Origin: Sipunculus nudus
Taxonomy: Eukaryota; Annelida; Sipuncula; Golfingiida; Sipunculidae
Assembly: GCA_026874595.1 (NCBI GenBank)
Contig: CM049320.1
Coordinates: 16,692,988 to 16,756,987 of the forward strand
Direction: 5' to 3'
DNA length: 64,000 bases
In this document: piece after piece, positions 1 to 10,531 of the stretch
Layout: each line of letters starts with the position of its first letter
How positions within the stretch are numbered: the stretch's first letter is position 1
Position numbers and translations under genes: made by a program
Notes under the pieces: model-generated
The model's input: only the letters and a program-made list of their open reading frames with translations
Database searches by the model: none
Told to the model about the DNA's origin: nothing

Positions 1-185
1 CATCCCGATTTAAAAATACTGAGCATGTTCAAAAAATGTTCCGATGTCACCCCGATCTTTTCTCACATCCCGAAATCATCCCGATGATTACCGGTATTAC
101 CCGATGTTTCCCCGACGTAAAGCCGATGTCACATTGGGATACATTGTGGACGACATCGGCGATGTGTGAGCCTTGGGAGAAAATG
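1..185. repeat. Degenerate CCGATGT / ATCCCGA-rich repeat, cut by window edge
   Basis: The first 185 bases reuse the short words CATCCCGA, CCGATGT and CCCGATG many times, with a GAGCATGTTCAAAA motif near the left edge. A similar GAACATGTTCAAA motif recurs in repeats at about 18.49 kb, and a related GAACATGCTCGAAAA in those at about 19.78 and 20.27 kb. This points to a degenerate mobile-element end rather than unique DNA. The left boundary is outside the window. Confidence 0.4.
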
Positions 186-2780
186 TTAGAGGCAGCCTCA
201 GTAAAGTATTAACATCATCCGGAAAGCTGAAAATATATACTAGCTTTAGGGAAACATACAGTATTTTTAGACTTTTTCCTTGCCAAAATGATAGATTAAT
301 ATGAAAATTTTGTACCAGCTGGGAGTGGTGAAAACTTTGGACTGTTCAGCAAATGCTTAGGGGAAAATTTCTAAAGTAAATATAGGGAAAGTAAAATTAG
401 GTAGACAGATTGCCACGAAAATTCCCCGAGATATTTAATTACCACTCCTGAGATGTGGCGTGAATTTGCTAGGTTCTACAGATTCTGTTTCTAGCCATAA
501 AACGAAATAACCTATGGAACTTGAGGTGTATTGTCCTTCGCAGTTCTAATATCTCGCTGATGCTTTCAACGCTGCTAGCAGAAAACTTTATGAATCTAAA
601 TGTTTTTGTATATATTTTGGTATCAAACTGTATATAAACATACATAAACTGCTATATAAACATACATAAGCTGGCCTACAATAAATAGTTACGTTAGCTA
701 CAAGTCAGGGAACCAATTTTGCGAACCAAGTGACTAAGAGCGGTTGAAAATCGCTGATAACACCCGCCGATATACCAGAGATGTTATCAACCGATATCAC
801 TGAGTGTGATATGGTTGAAAGTTTACGCTAATTCGTTCAATACGTGGTAAATCGAGTGCAGGGATGTTATTTCAGGATGAAAGTAAAATATGCCAGTTGT
901 TATCAAAGTCTCAAGTTCGAGAGGGAAATGTAAAAAAGCAGCATACAAAAATTAATGAATGCTTATTCGGTGAGGGTATCACCATTAAGTCCTTGCAAGG
1001 GGCCTTTTCTTCTAGGTTGTGCAGTGCGCATAACGGTCTTAAACCGAGGGTACTTTAATTATGTTTTAACACCGACCCGAGCACTTAATGTCACTTTTCA
1101 CTAAAAGATGTCGTTGTCGTAATAGAAAGGTCAATTTCTAAATAACAAAAGTGTATAATTAAAGTCTGCGGCACATTTGTAGATTTAATGACAAGGAATC
1201 CCTACTGATAAACAACTCGGATTGATTGAAGTGGACCATTTCCTGAAAGTCTTCAGTGTGACGAGACTTTATCATTACGCCCGCAGAACGTCTAGACAAC
1301 ACAGAAATTTGGGGATTCGCGGATCACGCATTTAATGAGATGTCAAATTCCTCTTCATGTATGATTATGATCTGTTTACCATTTTCCTGGACGATCATTT
1401 TGTAAACAAAGGAAAAGTACTAAATAAAATTATGATACTAATATTGTTTTTATTTTAATGATAATAACATAATTTTAATAAATGATCAAAGGTTATGTAT
1501 TCTAAAATTGTATAAAGATTATTAACTATTATATAAATGTAAATGCACACTTAAGTTTTAAAAATAAATTCATTTTTGTGTATTCAAGTTTATCTTTTAC
1601 TTGAAGCTTATGAAAGTTCTAAGTATTTTTTATAACATAACAACATATTGAGCGATATGTTTAGTATGTCATCTTCAGTTAAAGCACAGAAAATAATTTT
1701 AAAATTTATTTTAAGAATTAAATACATTTATGTGATAAATAAAGTATCAGATCTATTTTAAATTTTGCCATTCAGGTCTTTTTAAAAGGATACGTGTAAC
1801 TTATTGCGGTAGAATCCGCCACCTGACGGTGCATGTATTACAGTCATTGTTTGAGCCAACGACATGAGATATATAGTAACTGTATAGTATGAAGGCTGTT
1901 CACCTTTACCTAAATCGCACCTACCTTTGATACACCGGTGAATGACATAAAGCGTGTATATTCACGTCTGATCTCAAATTTATCACCCGGCCGCTCACGG
2001 AAATTTATGAAACCACTATATATGTAAGTCTAAATGTCATGAGACGGATTTTGAGACGAGACACAGTCGTCAGCAAAATGCCGATGATCATATACGGATT
2101 TATTTCAACGTCTGCCAGCCGACTCGGTTTTGATCTAAAGTTGCTTTGATTGTTATTCCTGGTAATCCCGAGGCATGTTAAGGTATATCGTTACACCTAC
2201 AACTATATGGATATTATACAGCTCTCTGTTTCATCCAGTGGATTATACATGGGGCACACTGTATGATTAAATCAGTATCTGTCCCTTTGAATGTATTTTC
2301 AAAATTGATGAGAATTGTTTATTAATAATACAATATGATTCTGATGCAAGGATAGGTGACTTAAAACACAACTGAGATATGTTGATCATTATCATTTATA
2401 TATGTGCGGTGTGTGTGAGTGTCAGGTGGGAGCGGGGTGGCTGTCATGTCATTCCTAATATGGGTTGTCAAACATTAATCATTGGAATTAAATTTAAAAG
2501 ATTAACCATGGACAGATGGAATCTAAATAGCCTAACCCAGGAAATTACTGGGACGTAAGAAGAGCTAGTGTAAGGGTTGGTCCGTTTGGCGTGTGACCCT
2601 AGGGTCATTGGTTTGCGACCCTTGGCCGAAATTTTAACCCTTAGGGTGCGCCCACTTCCCTGAATGAATACTTACCATGAGCGCCAGGGAAACGTAGGAC
2701 AGATACACCCTCTGGCACATATTATATAGATCCTTTGGCTGTATACTCCACAGAGAGATTATAAAAGATTCAAGTATAGA
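186..2780. other. Non-coding AT-rich stretch, no gene seen
   Basis: No reading frame here is longer than chance and none has a recognisable motif. The stretch holds one small hairpin (788-817) and a perfect 12-bp palindrome GACCCTAGGGTC at about 2595-2606. Nothing else can be supported. Confidence 0.6.
788..817. repeat. Short hairpin
   Basis: CAACCGATATCAC is followed after a five-base TGAGT loop by GTGATATGGTTG, giving a 12-bp stem with one bulged G. No neighbouring gene gives it a role. It could be a relic of a larger inverted repeat. Confidence 0.45.
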
Positions 2781-2782
2781 CC

Positions 2783-3050
2783 GGCTGAAAGCACAGGCGC
2801 TTAAATCCCTGTTGGTACAAATATTGGCATATACAGTTATCAGTCAACTATATAAACTTAGATATACTGCAAAACAGTTGCAAATGAAGATGCCGATCTT
2901 GCATATTTTTATATAAACAAGTTATTATCGAGCATTTTCTACTGGATAAGCGCTTAGGAAAGGGTAAGAGATTGTTTATATAGTAGAATGAAAACTGTTT
3001 AAACCAATATTCCAACCAACAGGGATTCAAGCGCCTGTGCTGAAAGCCCA
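2783..3050. mobile_element. Foldback/MITE-like element with ~75-bp inverted arms
   Basis: The left arm (about 2783-2857) and right arm (about 2973-3050) are imperfect inverted copies. Shared blocks in inverted order are GCACAGGCGCTT, AATCCCTGTTGGT, an AATATTGG block and an ACAGTT...ACTATATAAAC block. The ~115-bp centre is AT-rich and non-coding. Size and long inverted arms fit a miniature inverted-repeat element. No transposase is present and I could not define a clean target duplication, so the superfamily is unknown. Confidence 0.7.
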
Positions 3051-4673
3051 GAAAGTCACAGCGTGAAAGTTGGTAACGATCAGACTGTGCACACATAGCC
3101 ATGCATTATCTCTAGCTTTGCAGTCTACCCGATGTACTAGTTTTTTTTTACAAATGTCAAGGGAGTTTGTATGTCCTGAAGCCGTTGTTTGTCTCACAAA
3201 TTAAGCTGAAGGCAAAAATATATGACACAGACAGCGGATGTCCCAACTAGGCTTTCCGGATGGAACATTCTCTACAGAGTGAGCTGGACCTTATCCTGAT
3301 TCATGGTATTTATTTTGTATATTTTTATACTTTATATAACCCTCACGGCACCCCGGCACAGATCAACGCCTAGCTGATTTAAAATGATGATGACTTATTT
3401 TGTTTTGAACCCATGGCATATTATTTCAATTATCCATGTGAAAGACATGAGATTTTGAAGATGAAATCAATCCAATCTATGGAAAGTAATATTGTTGCAT
3501 TTTGTTTATTATACCGTTATTTATGGTTAGTATAAATCCTGCATCTCACTCAAACGCATGATTCATAACATGTAAACATATGATGTACAAAGTTCAAACT
3601 AATCAGGGAAATCCAGATGGGAAAAACATAAATTTAAGAAAGAAAAAAACCAAAGAAGCAGCTGTTTTGAAGTTGTAATCTGAAAACGTAGGGGTTAATC
3701 TTAAATCGGTTAATTTAAAGTTGCCGGGATATAATGCTTCAACGGAGTGGTGTATATGTAGCTTTGCATTAACATGATAGAAACATTAGTTTCATCGTCC
3801 AAAGTCTAACCTGAATCTTAATAAAGAAATTTAAAGTTTAGTATCAAGGCAAGTATGAAGAACGACACATCACATGACAAATCATTCCTGGGACTCTCGA
3901 CGAGATTTCTACGTGAGCGTATCGTCTGCTTGAAATGCGCCAATAGGTTTTCATTTATCTAGGTCAAAATGGTTGACAGCCATGTCGCAACGGGACACGC
4001 CCCGCCTCTTCTAACCCTACGACCCATATATAAAATGTATAAAGGTATAAACTGTAGAATGCTTTGTCGTTTCACGTCGCTGTCGCGATTTTTATATGAC
4101 CGAGCTTAAATCCCGTGTACTAACAAAGTCCTTTGGCAAATCCAGTGGTCAAACATGCTAAACGCGCCACTTGCGAAACAATACAAAAGTAGACATATTG
4201 CATTTGCTCACGTTCTTTAATTAAAGCTGTAGCTTTATCGTAAATTTTATTACCAGAGTTTTCAACGGTCACTCGAATTGGTAAAGTAATTATTTGCAAC
4301 ATCAAATAAATAAGTTAAAACATATTGCTTATTTTAATAATCCATATTTATATTGATCAGGTCTGAAATGAAAGCTAGCCTCGTCAGGCCTTGTGACCCG
4401 GGCTGTTCAATGATAGAACATCAAATATGTCACAATCCTCATCAGATGTTGAACCACATTATAATCAGTCAGTGCATACCATTTCTTTTCTGACTGCCCG
4501 TCTAGTTTCCTTCATTAAAGCAAATTGTGTATGTGTCAAGGTATAAAATGACGGATGTACGTAACATGTTAATTATGGTAAATGTGACATCCTCTGAACG
4601 AAGACATTCCTGTTAAATAGCACAATGATAACGCCTAGCCTTCACGTTATGCGAGACGTCATTTTGTATTTTA
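3051..4673. other. Non-coding stretch, no gene seen
   Basis: Only short chance frames are present. A CATATATAAAATG string near 4024 looks TATA-like but nothing downstream supports a promoter. No repeats longer than simple tracts were recognised. Confidence 0.55.
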
Positions 4674-4996
4674 CAAAGTTGAGCGTTAGTTTAAAATAAT
4701 GCAGACAAGTTTGTAATACACGGATTGGTTGCTCATGTGCCTTGCAATGATATCCAGAAGTGGGCTTTTTATTTTACGAAAAACTGATTCATCAATAAAG
4801 GCACACACAAAAATAGAGAAGATAAATCCTAGATCCAAAGTTGAGCGTTAGTTTAAAATAATGCAGACAAGTTTGAAATACACGGATTGGTTGCTCATGT
4901 GCCTTGCAATGATATTCAGAAGTGGGCTTTTTATTTTACGAAAAACTGATTCATCAATAAAGGCACACACAAAAATAGAGAAGATAAATCCTAGAT
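4674..4996. repeat. Recent 162-bp tandem duplication (two copies)
   Basis: Copy one (4674-4835) and copy two (4836-4996) are collinear with a 162-bp offset. I see only two substitutions between them (GTTTGTAATA versus GTTTGAAATA, and GATATCCA versus GATATTCA). The near identity says the duplication is young. An 82-residue frame across the second copy is not conserved in the first, so it is not taken as coding. Confidence 0.9.
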
Positions 4997-6500
4997 TGCG
5001 TCTTAATATGAAATGCGTTGATAAGGACATGAAGCAGGTCGAGACAAGTCTGTTGAGTAAATATTCGTTAACCATTGCCTTTCTTCACCACCAACGCCTT
5101 TTTAAGTAGAATCTGCACAAGTAAAATGAGGTATGGTAAAAGAGTTTGCTCCGGGTTGCTTTCATTCTGCCGGTATGTAGGATCTACACCTATCTAGTTT
5201 TATTAAACACTGATATAATGCGGATCTGGCGTGGATGATATATTCATTTAGCGTGTGTAATAGATGCATTTACTATGGAACACATCCCCCATGTTGGATA
5301 AGGAGAGCTTGCCTGACTTACGCTCGGTTTGGGACCGCTGGCAGATCAAAGATCTTCCAGCCAGAATTCTCCTGACGTTTGGGGATCCCCGGCTGATGAA
5401 TGTTTCTTCAACCGCCTGCGTCCAGATTTCTAAACACCCCTCTCCCTTTTAGACATTAACCCGTATTGTTACAAGGACGTAAAGCTGTTATTTTCCGGAT
5501 TTCTGGTGCGGATAATTAGCTTTTTTCTGTCACATTGAGCGCATCCGGTGGTTCAGGAAAGAGAGATATTAATAATTGTCTTTACATTGCTTGATAACAC
5601 CTATGCTTAAATATTCGTTCTTCAATATTTGATGATTAAAGTTTCTCTTGAGAATTATATTTACATTACATCTTATTTGATTTTACATTTTGACTAATTT
5701 ACTCGGTGATTGTTAATACTTCAAGCTCTTTGCGCTAGGCTTGGTGTGGCATCTTCAATACTCTTCACAGTCTTCGCTGACATTTTTCCTTACAATATTC
5801 CTGGGAACAAACAGTTTTCTCTACTTTCGTCGTTGGTTAATGAGCCAATGCGGGTTCAAAATATTGGGATAAATGTGACCGGCTCGGCCCCGACTCCATG
5901 TTGGCCTTCTCCCTATCCTTGATGCATGTTTATCAATTATAAAAGCATGACATAGGTCGGAATGAAATATAATTGAAAATGTGGTAATTTATTTATCATC
6001 GTATTTATATTTTTTTCCAATATTACCAACGAAGAATGCCTGATAAACTATACGTCTTTGTTTGTCATAATAATGTGACAAACATCCACTCTCAGTTTTA
6101 ACACTCTGATAATCAAATTAATTAAAAGATAAAACACAACAAAGTACGATAGTAAGTGAAGTACAATGTTAATACTATAATGTTACTGTTACTGACACAC
6201 CCAAAAAAAAAATACTGCTACATGATCAAGAGTGTTAATCTATTAACAAAATCATTCAAAATACAAATCTTGTATGTATTTCGTTCATCTATTTGGATGA
6301 TGCTTAAATAATTAAACACACTAATTAAGAGACCAAAGGCGTTTAAGCTCACAAGGTCTACGGTATAAAGCACACAAGGTTCACAATATAAAATTATTAA
6401 TTCATATACAGCCCCGAACAAATTTTTGAATAAGAAAATTTTATCTAGAAAGTTTTATCTAGTCATTCCGTATGTTCACATGTTCGTGACTAATGAAATG
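4997..6500. other. Non-coding stretch, no gene seen
   Basis: Short frames only, none with a motif, splice structure or similarity I recognise. The sequence is AT-rich without long repeats. Confidence 0.55.
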
Positions 6501-6502
6501 CA

Positions 6503-6580
6503 CGTCGTCCCAGTGGGACGCTGTCTAGACAGTCGATTTAGATGATTTTGTGCCACTAGGACGATGTTCAATTGAACGAT
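6503..6580. repeat. Cluster of short perfect palindromes
   Basis: Within about 75 bases there are CGTCCCAGTGGGACG (6506-6520, stem with short loop), CTGTCTAGACAG (6521-6532, perfect) and GTTCAATTGAAC (6566-6577, perfect). An imperfect GTGCCACTAGGAC lies between them. Words such as ACGATGTTCA are reused. This resembles the end or core of a palindromic repeat family. No gene is nearby. Confidence 0.55.
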
Positions 6581-6959
6581 GTTCATAAAGACGATTATGT
6601 TGCCCCTCAGAAATAACTTATATAGCACATAAGGATGTTTTCTGAACATATAATGAGAAATCATTGCTAAATTTTACCCTTTAAATAAGAATTAGAGCCA
6701 TCGGTCTCAGGTTATTATGACATTCGGCGGGTCATTTGAAATTTTCGGCATTTGTCCGTGTTGTCCCTGTGGATTTCAGCCGAGCATATTCTGGTTTAAT
6801 GATCTTGCATGTGTGTCATGTCTTGTATGATGAAGGCTTCAATAGACGCGGAACCTTTTAATTCAGTTTCCAACAATTATAGCAAAAGCTTGTAAGAGGT
6901 TTTTGGCAGTAAGAAATATGCTTCTTTACTGGATGTTATGAGGCTTGTGTCCCACAAGA

Positions 6960-7080
6960 TAGCCCATAAAAGGCTTTTCTATAAATGCACAGTATAAATT
7001 GCCATTAAAGTCTTTGGGGAGACTTTTCTTTAACTTCACAGAATAAAATGCCACAAGAATCTCTGGGAAGGGTTCTAACT
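6960..7080. repeat. Diverged ~60-bp tandem pair
   Basis: The pattern CACAG-ATAAA-TGCCA followed by TCT-GGG-AG appears twice about 60 bases apart, at about 6987 and 7037. This is a small diverged tandem duplication in non-coding DNA. Confidence 0.45.
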
Positions 7081-7292
7081 AAGCTTGATAAACTGGGCCC
7101 CAAAACGAGAGTTCCACGGGAATTGCATTGAATATAAATATATATGGACAATAGCTGGCTTTTGTAAGCCGCATTACGTATACTCGACAAATGACCATCC
7201 CGCGACCTTAGGGAATAACGGGGCGGTATAGTAGTTCGTAGCCGCTCCTACAGTGAAATAAGCTTAACAAGGAGTATTACATGGAGAGAACT

Positions 7293-7560
7293 ATCGATTT
7301 TATTTAGTCCTTACGCTTCCTTATGAATCTCTCGAGAAAAGAGTAATTCATATATTTCTTACGGTAAAATAGTAAAGACTCAAGAAAAATTCATATTTCT
7401 GTTGATTGAGTTTCAACTTTGGAGATTATTCTCGTAGCGAGACTTATTTGGTTTATTCTTTCCTTACGGTACCTTATGAAAACTAAAACAATATTACATT
7501 TACCACGGTAATACAGTAAAGACTAATAAAAAAATTATTAAAGACGCTTAAACAATGCGT
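7293..7560. repeat. Diverged ~150-bp tandem pair
   Basis: The order CCTTATGAA, ACGGTAAxA(C)AGTAAAGACT recurs with an offset of 144-153 bases (CCTTATGAA at 7319 and 7472; AGTAAAGACT at about 7371 and 7515). The copies have diverged with indels, so the duplication is old. Confidence 0.5.
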
Positions 7561-9478
7561 GTTTCTTGCTGATGGAGAGCAATTTCCTGACATTGCTCCA
7601 TTGGGAATTATCCCATGCGTGGCCAATTTAAAGCCCCTGTTGCAATATTTAATATATGGTACAGATAAATTGTAACGGCCGCAATTGGTAATTGAAATTC
7701 TACCATACTTTGACCTTTTTATGACCTTGTCTCGATATGAGCTCTGCAAGGGCGCTAGGCAAGGTCAGATGTCTGTCTGCTGAGACCCACATGGAAACTC
7801 TGGGGACGATGTTCATAACAGTTACAAATTGTTCATCCGATAAAGCGACAGACGGCAAATTAAGCAAAATGCAACCGTTGAATTTATGTCCTGGCAAACT
7901 CTATAAATAAATGGAAAAGGCATTTATTTAGAAAAGAGTACACACTGTATAAATACTGCTTTGCAACATACAGAAAAAAATTATTAATTATTCACTCAAA
8001 AATTGACAACAAATACACATAGCATGCGATGAAGGCCTCAAGAGCATGATAAAAGGGAACAGACATCTGTAGAATGAATCTTGCGCCTTCAGAATAGTAG
8101 TTCTGTATTCTCCATTGTATATCGTGTATATACCATGCCATCAGCTTTTAAGCGACCTTGGATGTATAACTGTCATTTTGCTAGCATTGGACCCTCAGGT
8201 AAATAGTGGTATCTTCATGTGTATCTTGTTAACGAAAAAAGACTGTAATATTTCCAATTTGATGTGATCCACTTCGATATAATTACGCTTAAATGAAATA
8301 TATTTTCGAAAAAAAAAAGTTGAATTGATATATACCCAGCCTGAGACACCATATGAAAAACTCGTTGAAAATGTGTAAGGGTTTCTGTAAGATGGAGGTG
8401 CCGATTTAGAAGATGTCCCCTTCCCTTATCCGTACGTACTGGGCCCTTTAATTGTTTTCGCAATGCCAGTTGAGTGCAGCATGTTTCGAGAAAGAGAGAG
8501 GTTTTGCCAAGCGAGGCAGACCTACCAACATAGAGTTGGCCTGGATCTACTGAAACATTTACTATGTTACCATACTTTGTATTTTACCTGAAAACCGCGA
8601 CGCAAGTCTGGCTATTATAGGTGCAGTTCGGATTATCCTCGCTCAAAAGTGTCCAAGAGAGTGTCAAAGAAACTGGTAGTTATGAACAAATATAAGCCTT
8701 ATCATGAAAAAGAAACAGTCTCTATACTGTATAATAGTATTTTAATTGATTTTTATGATACATTATTTGAAACTTGCAGTCAGGATATTTAAGATAGCAT
8801 GCAAAGACTGGACGACGGAGGATTAAGGATTTCACTTTAAAAAAAAGATGCAAACACCATTACAGCAATTACATAATGTGACTTAGACTACAAGAGCGTA
8901 GAGAGGTTGATACTGCATGTTCAATGTTTAAATTAGTAATGGACTAGTTGCAGAATAGATGTGTTCAATTTTTAGAAAATACATAATATAAATACAATTA
9001 ATTCCGGTAGAGGAGTCTTTTATGTTAAGAGGTCACTAAAAGAAATGGACAAAACAAATCCTTAAGATACAGAGATGCAGTGAAATGGAATCGTCATAAT
9101 GGACGTATCTGAAGGACTGAACATTTGGAGGAATTTAAAGGATTAACAATGAAGAATATTATTAGTTTCGGGATTAAAGCTTTATATCAGGTGTGAAATG
9201 AGTGTCTGTGTCAAACAGCAATGATACACTTTTATTATTTTGTAATACTTCTAGTCTGCACTTTAATGTATTTAATACGTTTAATTTAAAATGTGCACGG
9301 GAGAGCAGCGACTATGATTTATTTAGGTCACTGAATATATTGACCCTGCACAAACCGTATCTTATTTCATCTTATCTCACCTTACCGCTTCAGATGATCT
9401 CTAGTTACTTGAAACTGATATCAGATCCCCCCCCCCCCAGGGTAACTTTCATTGATTTAATTGAATCCCCTGATTAAA
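7561..9478. other. Non-coding stretch upstream of the LINE
   Basis: AT-rich DNA with only chance frames and a poly-C run at about 9427-9438. No gene or recognisable repeat was found before the direct repeat that flanks the LINE. Confidence 0.55.
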
Positions 9479-9693
9479 GATTACTCACTCAAAATTTGTT
9501 TCTAATTACTCAATATTGTTGTAATTTCTTTCCTCTGAATTGCTTAGATTAAGTTGTGTCTTTCTTTATCCTATTTTCGGGTGGAATGTGCCCTGTTCAA
9601 ACAACATAAGTAATACTATAAGAGAGATTTTATTTTTTTCATATGTAGGTACTATCGTCGCTTAAAATCTTATATCCTTCACATTTCTCATTC
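9479..9693. repeat. 215-bp direct repeat, left copy (putative target-site duplication)
   Basis: This segment is repeated without indels at 14036-14250, exactly on the other side of the LINE (offset 4557). I count two substitutions: ACTCACTC versus ACTCGCTC, and TAAGTAAT versus TAAGCAAT. The left copy abuts the element's 5' end at 9694, and the right copy abuts its poly-A tail. Three A residues before the G at 9479 make the junction ambiguous by up to 3 bases. Confidence 0.92.
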
Positions 9694-9976
9694 CTGAGAC
9701 CTGAGAGAATAAGGTTTTCCTCAGGTTTAGGATGGATCAAGATGATCCATGTAACCTTTAGCTTAGTACAAGGAAGTAAACTAAAGGCTACAACTTGTTG
9801 GGCTTATTTAAGAAAAAACATTAGATTAAAATGTTACAAAGATACTAAAACCAACAAGATTACTTTTTTAATTAGTTTATTTTTCCATTTGCACATGCAA
9901 ACAAATTTATTAATTTACAAACTCAAAACACTTGTTTATCTCCCAGTAAAGTATTTATGGTTAAAGAGTAATATTT

Positions 9977-10531
9977 GTGTTATTTGTGTCATTCAGATTA
10001 ATAAGCTTAAATGTTAGGGGGTTAGGTAACCCCAAAAAGAGAAGATCTGTATTTAGATGGGCCAAATTGCAAGGGGCTGATATACTGTTCTTACAGGAAA
10101 CACATGGAACTACAGAAATAGAAAATCAGTGGAATAATGAATGGAATGGGAAAGCTTTTTATAGTCATGCAAACTCATCTAGTAGTGGATGTGCTATTTT
10201 CATTAAAAAGAATATAGAAATAGAAGACGAGTTTAAGATACACAGTTCTCAAGATGGAAGGATTCTGATAATTGGATTAAAAATAAAGGGAATAGAATAT
10301 AAGTTAATAAACATTTATGCACCAAATATGACAAATGAACAAAATAGATTTTACATTAGACTCTATAACTTAATACACCAGGATATAGAAAATACAGACA
10401 ATGTCTTAGTAGGAGGAGATTTTAATATATTTTTTGATGGGATTTTGGATAAAAAAGGAGGAACAAAAGACATTAAGAAAACAGTAGTAGAAAACTTTAA
10501 AAAAAACAATAGATTATTTATCATTAACTGA
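9977..10531 (+). CDS. LINE ORF2 N-terminal part: APE-type endonuclease
   Basis: This frame encodes most of an exonuclease-endonuclease-phosphatase fold endonuclease, which nicks target DNA to prime reverse transcription. Visible motifs in order are SLNVRGLGN (catalytic Asn region), LFLQETH (Glu), NIYAPN, and VGGDFNIFFD (Asp-x-Asn). The frame opens after a TAA at 9962 and has no ATG before the first motif. The codon at 9977 is GTG, so the true start is unresolved: it may use upstream sequence, splicing (a pyrimidine-rich ATTCAG precedes the motif) or a lost 5' part. The frame stops at 10531, but endonuclease homology (DYWW, then HSDH, the last catalytic motif) continues in the next frame after the A8 run at 10499-10506. 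Residue similarity shows a one-base shift, by mutation, sequencing error or programmed frameshift. Confidence 0.85.
   Translation: MLFVSFRLISLNVRGLGNPKKRRSVFRWAKLQGADILFLQETHGTTEIENQWNNEWNGKAFYSHANSSSSGCAIFIKKNIEIEDEFKIHSSQDGRILIIGLKIKGIEYKLINIYAPNMTNEQNRFYIRLYNLIHQDIENTDNVLVGGDFNIFFDGILDKKGGTKDIKKTVVENFKKNNRLFIIN

Noticed and set aside
4020-4060. TATA-box-like CATATATAAAATG as a promoter
   Set aside because: AT-rich background makes such strings common and no transcript or gene follows.
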